DNA of 64,000 bases from Bacteroidota bacterium (GTDB lineage Bacteria > Bacteroidota > Bacteroidia > JACCXN01). This document shows, one piece after another, positions 18,848 to 27,786 of this stretch. The stretch lies in the NCBI GenBank assembly GCA_013696965.1, contig JACCXN010000020.1:62001-126000 (forward strand), written 5' to 3'. Numbering within the stretch: the first letter of the stretch is position 1; the number at the start of each line of letters is the position of its first letter. A program made the translations under genes and the position numbers. The notes beneath the pieces are model-generated. The model had not been told where the DNA came from. It saw only the letters and a program-made list of their open reading frames with translations, and made no database searches.

Positions 18848-19495
18848 TTATTTTTTCAGAACTTTCATTGTCATTTTAACATCCTTCAATGGTTTATCCT
18901 GAGGATTTCTTTCCACCACAGCAATCTTATCAATCACATCCATTCCCTCAATTACTTCTCCAAAAACAGTATATCCTCCATCTAAATGTGGTGCACCACC
19001 TAATTTTAAATAAGCGTTGATTTGCTCTTCGTTATAGGGGAAACCTGCCCTATTGCCAATAGATAAAATTTCCTCTTTTGTAAAAGACTTGCCGTGTACA
19101 ATATAAAATTGCGATCCGGAAGATGCTTTCAGGGGATTGACATTGTCCCCCATCCTGGCAGCACAAAGTGCTCCTCTTTTATGAACGAATTTTTGATTGA
19201 TCTCTGCAGGAATTGTTCCTCCAATATCCTTGGTTCCTCCTTGTACTCCCCCTCCTTGAACCATAAAACCAGGAATAACACGGTGGAAAATTGAAGCATC
19301 GTATTGTTTTTCTGAAGCTAATTTTATAAAATTATCTCTATGTAATGGCGTTTCATTATATAGTTTGACTTTAATATCGCCAAATTCAGTACTTATTAAT
19401 ACGATTGGTTCTGTGGGTGTTTTTCCTTTTTTTTGAGCCGGAGAATCATCACAGGCAATAAAAAGTACAGATATTAAAAGAATTAAATTTTTCAT
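18848..19495 (-). CDS. Cyclophilin-type peptidyl-prolyl isomerase, lipoprotein
   Basis: A 215-residue cyclophilin that speeds cis-trans isomerisation of Xaa-Pro bonds. A short signal ends in a lipobox-like LFIAC (C15), so it should be membrane-anchored in the periplasm. The cyclophilin core has FHRVIPGFMVQGG (catalytic Arg), GSQFYIVHG and the C-terminal VFGEVIEGMDVIDKIA. An insertion at about residues 138-160 (KEEILSIGNRAGFPYNEEQI) is larger than in short cyclophilins. It precedes pheS by 7 bp. Confidence 0.92.
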   Translation of the reverse strand: MKNLILLISVLFIACDDSPAQKKGKTPTEPIVLISTEFGDIKVKLYNETPLHRDNFIKLASEKQYDASIFHRVIPGFMVQGGGVQGGTKDIGGTIPAEINQKFVHKRGALCAARMGDNVNPLKASSGSQFYIVHGKSFTKEEILSIGNRAGFPYNEEQINAYLKLGGAPHLDGGYTVFGEVIEGMDVIDKIAVVERNPQDKPLKDVKMTMKVLKK

Positions 19496-19519
19496 TGCTT
19501 AAAGATTTTTCAGAAATTA

Positions 19520-19548
19520 TTGAACAAATGCTGAATTTCGTATATTTG
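19520..19548 (+). promoter_or_regulatory. Candidate promoter for the lipoprotein gene at 19675
   Basis: TTG at 19520-19522 and TATATTTG at 19541-19548, 18 nt apart, fit the Bacteroidota -33/-7 pattern. Transcription would begin near 19555. Confidence 0.5.
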
Positions 19549-19674
19549 ATGTTTGAAATATGCCACAAGTATAAGAAATATTAACAAAATTATAAAATGC
19601 AATTTATCCTGATTTATTATTTGGAGTATTTGCAAAAAACAGAAAACGCATTGAAAAAATCCAATACCTTCCTT

Positions 19675-20016
19675 ATGAAATTAAACATATTCAAATGCTT
19701 ACTTATTTTAATTGCAGCAGCCACTATTACCATTACAGGTTGTAGAAGACCTGCAAAACCAGAGGCAATAATAACAATAACCACGGTTGACAAAAAGCCT
19801 GTAAGCGGTGCAACAGTTTTTTTACATGCTAATGATGCCACTAAACCAGGGGATTATGAATACACTTTAACAACCAATGGAGCAGGCCAGGCACATTTCA
19901 AATTTGATCTTGAAGCAATTTACACAATTGATGCCAAAAAAGATTCTCTTTTTGGACAGGGAACTGTTAGGCTAATCATGGATGAGGTTGTTAAACAAAC
20001 AGTTATAGTTTACTAA
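19675..20016 (+). CDS. Small lipoprotein with transthyretin-like beta domain
   Basis: A 113-residue predicted lipoprotein. I start it at the ATG at 19675 because MKLNIFKCLLILIAAATITI followed by TGC is a compact lipoprotein signal; the longer frame from 19597 would add an unlikely N-terminus. The mature part (AIITITTVDKKPVSGATVFL and a TNGAGQAHFKFDL turn) looks like a carboxypeptidase-regulatory or transthyretin-like beta sandwich, a common fold in Bacteroidota surface proteins. The function is unknown. Confidence 0.7.
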   Translation: MKLNIFKCLLILIAAATITITGCRRPAKPEAIITITTVDKKPVSGATVFLHANDATKPGDYEYTLTTNGAGQAHFKFDLEAIYTIDAKKDSLFGQGTVRLIMDEVVKQTVIVY

Positions 20017-20039
20017 ATCGTCTTTCGCTTAACCAGATT

Positions 20040-20375
20040 TTAAATCTGGTTTTTAAAATAATCCACTACTGCTTGTTGCATTAAATTTGTTTGCTGATCA
20101 GGTGTTAATGCAGGAAGTTTTTCGTTTCTTTTCCAATGAGGCCATCCATCACTATCCAGGCCTTCATATTCATAATAGCCGAAGGGTTCCAGCAATGTGC
20201 AAATAGCTACATGCATAACATCAACCTTTTCATCTTTGGTAAATTTCCTGTATCCCTTGCCAAGTTCTTGAACCCCAATTAAAAATAAAATTGATTGCAA
20301 ATCAAGGTCTGCACCAAATTGTTTTTCTAGTTTTATTAAAAGTTCTTCCCAGCTTATTTTTAGCTCATTTTCCAT
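20040..20375 (-). CDS. Conserved hypothetical protein
   Basis: A 111-residue soluble, mostly helical protein without signal or membrane segment. Notable stretches are LQSILFLIGVQELGKGYRKF and LLEPFGYYEYEGLDSDGWPH; the latter looks like a conserved core. I believe it belongs to a Bacteroidota-specific family of unknown function, from memory of its general pattern only. It lies alone, convergent with the small lipoprotein gene (23 bp apart). Confidence 0.7.
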   Translation of the reverse strand: MENELKISWEELLIKLEKQFGADLDLQSILFLIGVQELGKGYRKFTKDEKVDVMHVAICTLLEPFGYYEYEGLDSDGWPHWKRNEKLPALTPDQQTNLMQQAVVDYFKNQI

Positions 20376-20498
20376 GGCCGTAAAATTAATTGAAATAAAT
20401 GATAAAAGGTTATCAAAAGGAACTTGTTTAAAAATCCTGTTTATAGGCTTTATTTTATTAAGAATTGTGCCGTAATTTTATTTCAAATTTAATAGTTG

Positions 20499-21029
20499 AT
20501 GAATAAATTTGATATAATTGTCTTAATTCCCCTTGTTTGGGGATTATATAAAGGTTTTCGCAAAGGCTTTGTAATTGAAGCTGCATCCCTTGTAGGTTTG
20601 ATTCTCGCTACTTGGGCTGGTATTAAGTTTTCAGGATATTTATCAGAACTGTTAACTGTAGAATATGGTTATGAAACTGAATATCTGCCAATAGCTTCCT
20701 TTTTTATTATTTTTCTTGCTATACTTATTTTAATCTTTTTATCGGCAAAATTGCTCGAAGGTTTTTTAAAACTCACGATGCTAAGCACTTTCAATAAGGT
20801 TTTAGGTGCTGTTTTTTGTTGTTTCAAATATGCTTTGATTTTAAGTGTGCTGTTATTTATTTTAAATGCAGTTAAAGAAAAAGAACCTATGATTTCGGAA
20901 GATTTAAGATCAACATCCTATCTTTATTCGCCTTTAGCAAAAATTTCAATTACTTTGGTTCCCTCGCTAAAGGATTATTTAATAGAGTTTAAAGAAAATT
21001 CTTTAAAAAGGTTAAATAAACAAGAATAA
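20499..21029 (+). CDS. CvpA-family membrane protein
   Basis: A 176-residue inner-membrane protein with four hydrophobic helices. The opening MNKFDIIVLIPLVWGLYKGF with RKGFVIEAASLVGLILATW is the CvpA signature (FxxGxRKGF). CvpA is linked to colicin V production and envelope stress in Enterobacteria; its molecular role is not known. I take the ATG at 20499; a TTG one codon upstream is also in frame. The roughly 210 bp after it hold no gene that I can see. Confidence 0.88.
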   Translation: MNKFDIIVLIPLVWGLYKGFRKGFVIEAASLVGLILATWAGIKFSGYLSELLTVEYGYETEYLPIASFFIIFLAILILIFLSAKLLEGFLKLTMLSTFNKVLGAVFCCFKYALILSVLLFILNAVKEKEPMISEDLRSTSYLYSPLAKISITLVPSLKDYLIEFKENSLKRLNKQE

Positions 21030-21239
21030 GTTTGGTGTTATATAAGTAATACCTTGTAAGTTTATTCAAAGCGAATTTGAAGTGGTTAATTGTTTCAATT
21101 TTTCCAAATCAATTATCCGAAAGTGTTTCCCTTTTGTGCAGGACTAATTCATAATCTATTCACAACGGAATAATTAATTTTCTTTTTTTTATTGATCGGG
21201 TTTATCCCAAAAGGAATTTAATTTTCAAAGTTGTAATTC

Positions 21240-22424
21240 TTAATTAAGGGCAGCCACTCCTGGAAGTGTTTTTCCTTCAAGATATTCCAACATTGCCCCT
21301 CCTCCAGTGGAAACATAACTTACTTTTGATGCTAAATTGAATTTATTTATAGCTGCTACTGAATCACCTCCGCCAACAAGGGAGTATGCACCATTACTAG
21401 TTGCATCAACAATTGCATCCGCAAGGGATTTAGTGCCATGAGCAAAATTTTCCATTTCAAAAACGCCCATGGGACCGTTCCATAGTATGGTTTTCGAGCA
21501 AGCTATTACCTTTGCGTACATTTTTTCAGTTTCTGGCCCAATATCCAGACCCATTTTCCCTGCGGGAATTTGGTTTATTGCGCAAACTCCTGTGTTTGCC
21601 TCATTTGAAAATGAATCAGCATAAATAGTATCAAGGGGTAAATGTATTCTAACATTTTTTTGCTTTGCTATTTCCAGAATTCCTTTTGCAGTTTCAATGC
21701 GATCATCCTCCACTAAGGAAGAACCAACTTTCCCACCTTGCGCTTTAATAAATGTATAAGCCATTCCGCCACCTATAATCAGGTTGTCAATTTTGTCCAT
21801 CAATTGTTCAATGATTAATATTTTTCCGGAAACTTTTGCCCCTCCAAGTATTGCCGTTAAAGGCCTTTCTGCATTATTCAAAACTTTTTCAATGTTTCTA
21901 ACTTCGTCCGCCAGAAGGTATCCAAATGCCTTTTCTTGAAAAAATTTAGCCACAACAGTTGTTGATGCATGTGCTCTATGGGCAGTGCCAAAGGCATCAT
22001 TAATATAAATATCGCCCAATGAAGCCAGCTCCTCAGCAAAAGATTCAGTTCCTGCTTCTTCCTGCTTATGAAAGCGCAGGTTTTCAAGAAGTAAAACGTC
22101 CCCGGGAATAAGATCCTTTGCCATTGCCTTTGCCTCACTATTTATGCAATCTTTTGCAAACTTTACCTCCCTGCCGAGCAATGCAGATAAATGTTTGATA
22201 ATAGGTTTAAGGGAATATTTATCCTGGATCAATCCTTTTGGTCTACCCAGGTGAGACATCAAAATAACTGCTCCTCCATCACCAATAATTTTATTAATGG
22301 TAGGCAAAGCTGCCCTTATGCGTGTGTCATCAGTAATAGTGAAGTTTTCATTGAGTGGAACGTTAAAATCTACTCTTACCAAGGCTTTTTTACCTGAAAA
22401 ATTGTAATCATCCGGAGTCTTCAT
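21240..22424 (-). CDS. pgk: Phosphoglycerate kinase
   Basis: A 394-residue glycolytic enzyme transferring phosphate from 1,3-bisphosphoglycerate to ADP. Family motifs: [43 protein letters not shown], and the nucleotide-site GGGDSVAAI and [14 protein letters not shown] start at the ATG at 22424 ([13 protein letters not shown]); the open frame continues to a TTG at 22451, but that codon lies within the -7 box of the predicted promoter. Complete length for a bacterial PGK. Confidence 0.96.
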   Translation of the reverse strand: MKTPDDYNFSGKKALVRVDFNVPLNENFTITDDTRIRAALPTINKIIGDGGAVILMSHLGRPKGLIQDKYSLKPIIKHLSALLGREVKFAKDCINSEAKAMAKDLIPGDVLLLENLRFHKQEEAGTESFAEELASLGDIYINDAFGTAHRAHASTTVVAKFFQEKAFGYLLADEVRNIEKVLNNAERPLTAILGGAKVSGKILIIEQLMDKIDNLIIGGGMAYTFIKAQGGKVGSSLVEDDRIETAKGILEIAKQKNVRIHLPLDTIYADSFSNEANTGVCAINQIPAGKMGLDIGPETEKMYAKVIACSKTILWNGPMGVFEMENFAHGTKSLADAIVDATSNGAYSLVGGGDSVAAINKFNLASKVSYVSTGGGAMLEYLEGKTLPGVAALN

Positions 22425-22448
22425 GTGCTTTATCTGAAAATTTAGGTG

Positions 22449-22478
22449 CAAAAGTAAGAATTTGCCTCAACACTCAAA
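22449..22478 (-). promoter_or_regulatory. Promoter of pgk
   Basis: On the minus strand TTTG (22478-22475) is followed after 18 nt by TACTTTTG (22456-22449), both boxes of the Bacteroidota promoter. The start site would be about 18 nt before the ATG at 22424. Confidence 0.6.
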
Positions 22479-22518
22479 ATTAAAGCAACATCCATTCTTT
22501 TTCATTTAGAAGATTATT

Positions 22519-22526
22519 TATCTTTG
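22519..22526 (+). promoter_or_regulatory. Candidate -7 box for holB
   Basis: TATCTTTG fits TAnnTTTG and would start transcription about 20 nt before the holB ATG. No TTTG at -33 spacing. Confidence 0.35.
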
Positions 22527-22553
22527 CTAAAATTGTGAAATATACCATTTTCA

Positions 22554-23690
22554 ATGCTTTTCAAAGATATTATAGGCCAACAGGAATTAAAAAACAGACT
22601 TATTCAATCTGTTAAGAGCAATAGAATTAGTCATGGTCAACTATTTATTGGCCCTGAAGGTTGTGGAAAACTAGCCTTAGCAATTGCCTACATGCAATAC
22701 GTTAATTGCCTGGTAAGAACGGATGAGGATTCATGTGGGATTTGTTCCTCCTGCATTAAATACAATAAATTGATTCATCCTGATCTGCATTTCATTTTTC
22801 CGGTAAATACCTCAAAAGAAAATACGGGGGCTGTAATTAGCGATACATATCTGGGAAAATGGAGAGCAAGTATTTACAATGACCCTTACCTAAGCTTGAA
22901 TGAATGGTATGAAACAATGGGTATTGAAAATAAACAGGGTGTGATAAATGTAAATGATAGCACAGAGGTAATAAAAAAATTAAGCCTGAAATCATACGAA
23001 GCAGATTACAAAGTGATGATTATTTGGATGGTGGAGAAAATGAATACAGCAGCTTCCAACAAACTGCTTAAAATTCTTGAAGAGCCACCTGACAAGACCG
23101 TTTTTATCTTAATTTCTGAACAGTTTGAACAACTTCTACCCACAATTACCTCGCGGACACAATTAATTAAGGTAAAAAAAATTAAAGATTCAGATTTAAT
23201 TGCCTGGCTTTTAAAAAACCCAGATGTTTCAAAAGAAAAGGCCTCGCAAGTAGCCTTTTTAGCTGATGGTAACAGGATCACTGCAAAAAAATTAATGCAG
23301 GAAAATGCTGAGGATGATATTTTCACTTCTTTGTTTATTCAGTGGATGCGTATTTCTTTCGGGGTAAATATTCCTGAAGCCATTGAATGGACAAGTACAA
23401 TTGCAACAGCAGGACGTGAAAAACAAAAGAATTTCATTCATTACTCACTTCAAATGATCAGGGAATGTATGCTAATGAATTATGCTGCTGGAAAAAATCT
23501 AAACAAAGCAAATGGTAGTGAGGCAGCATTTTTACAAAAATTCTCCCCTTTTATTCATGGAGGTAATTGTTTGCAAATTACCGAAGAACTAACCAAAGCG
23601 GCTCAACATATAGAAAGAAATGCAAATGGGCGCATCTTGTTTCTTGATTTATCTTTAAGAATGATGAAATTATTGAAGCTCAAAGCATAA
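22554..23690 (+). CDS. holB: DNA polymerase III delta-prime-like clamp-loader subunit
   Basis: A 378-residue AAA+ clamp-loader subunit. It begins FKDIIGQQELKNRLIQS, as DnaX/HolB proteins do, followed by the P-loop GPEGCGKLAL and a cysteine cluster (CLVRTDEDSCGICSSCIKY) resembling the zinc module of clamp-loader subunits. The Walker B region is degenerate (MIIWMVEKMNTAASNKLLK), followed by KILEEPP and a sensor-1-like stretch, as expected of delta-prime. A DnaX-type role is less likely because the chain is short. It runs 125 bp ahead of the PSP1-domain gene, an association also seen in other bacteria. Confidence 0.88.
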   Translation: MLFKDIIGQQELKNRLIQSVKSNRISHGQLFIGPEGCGKLALAIAYMQYVNCLVRTDEDSCGICSSCIKYNKLIHPDLHFIFPVNTSKENTGAVISDTYLGKWRASIYNDPYLSLNEWYETMGIENKQGVINVNDSTEVIKKLSLKSYEADYKVMIIWMVEKMNTAASNKLLKILEEPPDKTVFILISEQFEQLLPTITSRTQLIKVKKIKDSDLIAWLLKNPDVSKEKASQVAFLADGNRITAKKLMQENAEDDIFTSLFIQWMRISFGVNIPEAIEWTSTIATAGREKQKNFIHYSLQMIRECMLMNYAAGKNLNKANGSEAAFLQKFSPFIHGGNCLQITEELTKAAQHIERNANGRILFLDLSLRMMKLLKLKA

Positions 23691-23770
23691 AAATTTTAAT
23701 TTTGCGTTACATTAGCTGTTTTAATGCTTTCTTGCAAAAAGTTTGAAATTGAATACTAATAACCAGCGAT

Positions 23771-23792
23771 ATTGACAGGATAAAATGTCAAT
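23771..23792. repeat. Small inverted repeat before the PSP1-domain gene
   Basis: ATTGACA (23771-23777) and TGTCAAT (23786-23792) with an 8-nt spacer, 23 bp before the ATG at 23815. It could be an operator or a weak hairpin; no factor can be named. Confidence 0.3.
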
Positions 23793-23814
23793 TGATTAAT
23801 ATATATATAAAATT

Positions 23815-24993
23815 ATGGGATGTGGAAGTTGTTCATCTGGAAGTGGATGTAGTACAGGCGGCTTGCCTGGAGGTTGTCGGAATAATGGAGCTTGTGGCAC
23901 AGGAGGATGCAATAAATTAAATGTGTTTGACTGGCTTTCAAACATGCAATTGCCTCGTGGACAGGTAAATTTCGATGTTGTTGAAGTTCGATTCAAAAAC
24001 AGCCGTAAAGAATTTTTTAGAAATGTTGATGATCTTGACCTTAACTCCGGTGATATTATTGCTGTTGAGGCAAATCCAGGACATGATATAGGCGTTGTAT
24101 CCCTTACCGGGGAGCTGGTGAAACTTCAATTGAAAAAACGAGGGATTAAAAGCGAATCGGATGATGTGAAGAAAATTTACCGTAAGGCAAGAACCACTGA
24201 TGTTCAAAAATGGCATGAGGCGCAGGAATTGGAAGTTGCCACAATGCATAAAGCGAGGACCCATGCTGTGAGTTTAAAGCTGGACATGAAAATTAGTGAT
24301 GTTGAATATCAAGGGGACAGAACAAAGGCGATATTTTATTACACTGCCGATGGAAGGGTTGATTTCAGGGAATTAATAAAACTTTTAGCGGATGAATTTA
24401 AGGTAAGAATAGAAATGCGGCAAATTGGGGCAAGGCAGGAGGCAGGAAGACTGGGAGGAATCGGATCCTGTGGAAGAGAATTGTGTTGTTCAACCTGGCT
24501 TACTGATTTCAGGTCCGTTTCTACAAATGCCGCCAGATACCAGCAACTAGCTCTAAATCCTTTAAAACTTGCAGGGCAATGCGGCAAACTGAAATGTTGC
24601 CTGAATTATGAGCTAGATTCTTATCTTGATGCATTAAAGTCATTTCCTGAAATTGCTGTTAACCTGGAATCAAAATCAGGAAGGGCCAAACACCAGAAAA
24701 CAGATATTTTTGGTAAAATCATGTGGTATGCTTATGATAATAACCCCGGTTTATTTATCCCCTTAACTGTGGACCGTGTAATGGAGGTAATGGAAATGAA
24801 TAAAAATGGCACAAAACCAGAGGATCTCGGGGAACAGGTAAAAGTTAAGGTAGAAAAAGCACATGATTATGAAAATGTGGTTGGACAAGACAGCCTCACA
24901 AGGTTTGATAATAATAAGAAACCAAAAAAGAAAAAGAGAAAAAATAAAAATCCTTCAACAATTAACACTGCTAACGCTAAAAAAACACCGTGA
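23815..24993 (+). CDS. PSP1-domain protein, RicT/YaaT-like
   Basis: A 392-residue PSP1 protein. The PSP1 domain (about 60-270) has conserved cysteine motifs GSCGRELCCSTWL and AGQCGKLKCCLNYE. In Bacillus, RicT (YaaT) is part of the RicAFT complex that binds Fe-S clusters and affects RNA processing and development; the role in Bacteroidota is not established. The first 32 residues add six cysteines in a Gly/Ser-rich tail (C3, C6, C12, C21, C27, C32). The C-terminus is Lys/Asn-rich (KKPKKKKRKNKN) and may bind nucleic acid. Its TGA stop is one base from the inferred gldH start, suggesting coupled translation. Confidence 0.88.
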   Translation: MGCGSCSSGSGCSTGGLPGGCRNNGACGTGGCNKLNVFDWLSNMQLPRGQVNFDVVEVRFKNSRKEFFRNVDDLDLNSGDIIAVEANPGHDIGVVSLTGELVKLQLKKRGIKSESDDVKKIYRKARTTDVQKWHEAQELEVATMHKARTHAVSLKLDMKISDVEYQGDRTKAIFYYTADGRVDFRELIKLLADEFKVRIEMRQIGARQEAGRLGGIGSCGRELCCSTWLTDFRSVSTNAARYQQLALNPLKLAGQCGKLKCCLNYELDSYLDALKSFPEIAVNLESKSGRAKHQKTDIFGKIMWYAYDNNPGLFIPLTVDRVMEVMEMNKNGTKPEDLGEQVKVKVEKAHDYENVVGQDSLTRFDNNKKPKKKKRKNKNPSTINTANAKKTP

Positions 24994-24994
24994 T

Positions 24995-25477
24995 TTGAAA
25001 TTCTTTTTTTTTAAAATAACAAGTTTTGCCATTCTTTTTGTGATCGTTTTATCCTCATGCAATGATGAGCGGTTTTATGAAAAAAACGTAGCAATCCCCA
25101 ATGAATCCTGGGGAAAGAATGAGAAAATAGTATTTGAAGTTCAAGTGGATGATACCCTTGCTCAATATGATTTTTATATAAATGTGAGGAATTCAGGGGC
25201 TTATTCGTATGCAAATTTATTTGTGTTTCTGAATACTGTTTTTCCCGAAGGTGAACTGGCAAGAGATACATTGGAGATATTTCTTGCAGATCCTGCTGGA
25301 AAATGGCTTGGGCAAGGCTCCGGAGACATCTATGACAACAGGATATTATTTAAAAAACAAACCTCTTTTCCTGTAAAAGGTACTTATAAATTTGAATTTG
25401 AACATGCAATGCGTCAAGATGTACTTCCGGATATTATAGATATTGGGATGCGAATTGAAAAAAGCGACAAAAAATAA
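24995..25477 (+). CDS. gldH: Gliding motility lipoprotein GldH
   Basis: A 160-residue lipoprotein. I place the start at the TTG at 24995, one base after the upstream stop, because LKFFFFKITSFAILFVIVL runs straight into the lipobox LSSC. Longer in-frame starts lie inside the PSP1 gene and would bury the signal. The mature protein matches GldH in length and sequence features (FYEKNVAIPNESWGKNEKI, DFYINVRNSGAYSYANL, GSGDIYDNRILFKK). GldH is required for gliding and T9SS function in Flavobacterium. The order PSP1-gldH-PBP1A fits other Bacteroidota genomes as I recall them. Confidence 0.88.
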   Translation: MKFFFFKITSFAILFVIVLSSCNDERFYEKNVAIPNESWGKNEKIVFEVQVDDTLAQYDFYINVRNSGAYSYANLFVFLNTVFPEGELARDTLEIFLADPAGKWLGQGSGDIYDNRILFKKQTSFPVKGTYKFEFEHAMRQDVLPDIIDIGMRIEKSDKK

Positions 25478-25527
25478 AATTTATTTTTTGAAATGATTAT
25501 TTTTAACCTTGGCATTTTTTGAAGCTT

Positions 25528-27774
25528 ATGAATAAAAAATTCTCCGGATATAGAAAATGGATTGTCCTTTTCTGGGTTTTTATCCTTTTCGTTATTGCAA
25601 TACCTGTACTCGTAATAAGCGGTGTAAATAATGGCTTATTCGGAGAACTTCCTTCTTTTGAAGAATTGGAAAATCCTAAAAACAATTTAGCTTCAGAAAT
25701 ATATTCGTCCGATAAAAAATTATTGGGTAAATATTATATACAAAACCGTACTACTATTCCTTACGAAGATATTTCACCCAACGTGTGTAATGGATTGGTT
25801 GCTACTGAAGATGTTAGGTTTTATAATCATTCGGGAGTAGATGCCCGAAGTTTATTTCGGGTGTTCTTTCGAACATTAATTGGGGGTGATCAAAATGCAG
25901 GGGGAGGAAGTACAATTACCCAACAACTTGCCAAAATGCTTTTTCATGACAGACCCCAGGGGAAAATGGAACGGGGCGTTCAAAAACTCAAGGAGTGGGT
26001 GATCGCAGCAAAGCTGGAAAGATTTTACACCAAGCATGAAATTATGGCCATGTACCTTAACCGCTTTGATTTTGTGAATAATGCCGTAGGAATAAAATCA
26101 GCAGCCAGAATTTATTTTAATACTACTCCTGATTCATTAAATATTCAGGAAGCAGCAATGTTGGTAGGGATGGCAAAAAATCCATCCTTTTTTAATCCAT
26201 TAAGAAGGCCGGAGGAAACCCAGCATAGAAGAAATGTGGTTTTGTACCAAATGGCAAGTTTTGATAATCCTCAAACCAATAAGCCATATCTTTCAAAATC
26301 TGAATTCGATTCTTTGAAAGTACTGCCCCTTGGGCTTGATTATAAAAAGGAAGATCACCTGGAAGGACTTGCTACTTATTTTAGAGAATACCTGAGGTTT
26401 GAATTGAAAAAATGGGCCAGTGAAAACAAAAAACCTGATGGTAGCTATTACAATATCAACACCGATGGGTTAAAAATATATACGACTATTGATTCTCGAA
26501 TGCAGCAATACGCAGAGGAAGCTGTTGCCCAACATATGGGAAAAGAACTTCAGGATGAATTTTTCAAGCACTGGAAAGGCAAAAAAAACGCTCCTTTTTT
26601 TCATCTTAATGATCAGCAAACTGAAAATCTCATGAATCAGTCTATGAAACGCTCAGAAAGATACAGGAACCTGGTAAATGAAGGAATTAATAAAGATTCT
26701 ATTTTGAAGAATTTTAACACTCCTGTCGAAATGGCCATTTTTTCCTGGAAAGGTGATATTGACACCCTGATGAGCCCAATGGATTCCATACTTTATTACA
26801 AGCATTTTTTAAGGACTGGGTTTATGTCTATGGATCCAAAAACAGGAGCTATAAAGGCCTGGGTAGGTGGAATAAATTCCCGCCATTTCTCTTATGATCA
26901 TGTAAAGCAGGGAAAACGACAGGTAGGCTCAACTTTCAAGCCTTTTGTTTATGCTCTTGCTATGCAGGAATTTTGGTCTCCGTGTTATAAAGTGCCAAAT
27001 GTGCCCGTTAGTTTTGAGTTGCCTGAGGGAAAAGTCTGGACGCCAAAAAATTCTGACGGTAAATATGGGGGGATGATGACTTTAAAGGAAGGCCTTGCAA
27101 CTTCTACCAATTCTATTACTGCATACATAATGAAACAGTTCGGTCCAGAGGCAGTTGTTACGCTTGTACGAAAAATGGGTGTTACAGCTCCACTTGATGC
27201 AGTTCCCTCGCTTTGCCTTGGAACTGCCGACATTTCTGTTTTTGAAATGGTGGGAGCAAATAGTACATTCGCCAATAAAGGGGTTTGGACTGAACCCAAT
27301 TTCATAACCAGGATTGAAGATAAAAACGGGAACGTGCTTAAAACATTTATCCCTCAACAAACAGAGGCTATGAGTGAGGAATCTGCATATCTTACTTTGA
27401 AATTGATGCAGGGAGTAGTTGAATCAGGAACGGGAACCAGGTTAAGATTTAGGTTTAAACTTAGCCCACCCATAGCAGGAAAAACGGGTACAACTCAAAA
27501 CAACTCCGATGGATGGTTCATAGGGCTAACTCCCGATCTGGTATCTGGTGTTTGGGTTGGTGGAGAAGACAGAAGCATACACTTTAGATCAACCCATTTG
27601 GGGCAAGGAGCCAACATGGCATTACCAATTTGGGCATTATACATGCAAAAAGTTTATGCTGATCCAACAATTACAATTTCCAAAGGTGATTTTGAGAGGC
27701 CAACCGGAAAGCTGGATGTTGAAGTGGATTGTGCAGCATATAAAATTCAGAACACGAAATCTAACTTTGAATAA
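25528..27774 (+). CDS. mrcA: Class A penicillin-binding protein 1A
   Basis: A 748-residue bifunctional peptidoglycan synthase. An N-terminal membrane anchor (IVLFWVFILFVIAIPVLVIS) is followed by a GT51 glycosyltransferase with ATEDVRFYNHSGVD (catalytic Glu) and GGGSTITQQLAKMLF, then KLKEWVIAAKLER. The transpeptidase has SxxK in GSTFKPF, SxN in STNS and KTGTT. The C-terminal tail is short. Start chosen at the ATG at 25528; a TTG three codons earlier is open. It follows gldH after 50 bp, and scoA begins 12 bp after its stop. Confidence 0.94.
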   Translation: MNKKFSGYRKWIVLFWVFILFVIAIPVLVISGVNNGLFGELPSFEELENPKNNLASEIYSSDKKLLGKYYIQNRTTIPYEDISPNVCNGLVATEDVRFYNHSGVDARSLFRVFFRTLIGGDQNAGGGSTITQQLAKMLFHDRPQGKMERGVQKLKEWVIAAKLERFYTKHEIMAMYLNRFDFVNNAVGIKSAARIYFNTTPDSLNIQEAAMLVGMAKNPSFFNPLRRPEETQHRRNVVLYQMASFDNPQTNKPYLSKSEFDSLKVLPLGLDYKKEDHLEGLATYFREYLRFELKKWASENKKPDGSYYNINTDGLKIYTTIDSRMQQYAEEAVAQHMGKELQDEFFKHWKGKKNAPFFHLNDQQTENLMNQSMKRSERYRNLVNEGINKDSILKNFNTPVEMAIFSWKGDIDTLMSPMDSILYYKHFLRTGFMSMDPKTGAIKAWVGGINSRHFSYDHVKQGKRQVGSTFKPFVYALAMQEFWSPCYKVPNVPVSFELPEGKVWTPKNSDGKYGGMMTLKEGLATSTNSITAYIMKQFGPEAVVTLVRKMGVTAPLDAVPSLCLGTADISVFEMVGANSTFANKGVWTEPNFITRIEDKNGNVLKTFIPQQTEAMSEESAYLTLKLMQGVVESGTGTRLRFRFKLSPPIAGKTGTTQNNSDGWFIGLTPDLVSGVWVGGEDRSIHFRSTHLGQGANMALPIWALYMQKVYADPTITISKGDFERPTGKLDVEVDCAAYKIQNTKSNFE

Positions 27775-27786
27775 AAATAGGGCAGT

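Noticed and set aside
21030-21239. Possible small RNA or tRNA in the cvpA-pgk gap
   Set aside because: No cloverleaf, strong hairpin or promoter pair was found by eye.
24863-24994. Longer N-terminus for GldH
   Set aside because: It lies inside the PSP1 gene and would place 44 polar residues before a lipoprotein signal.
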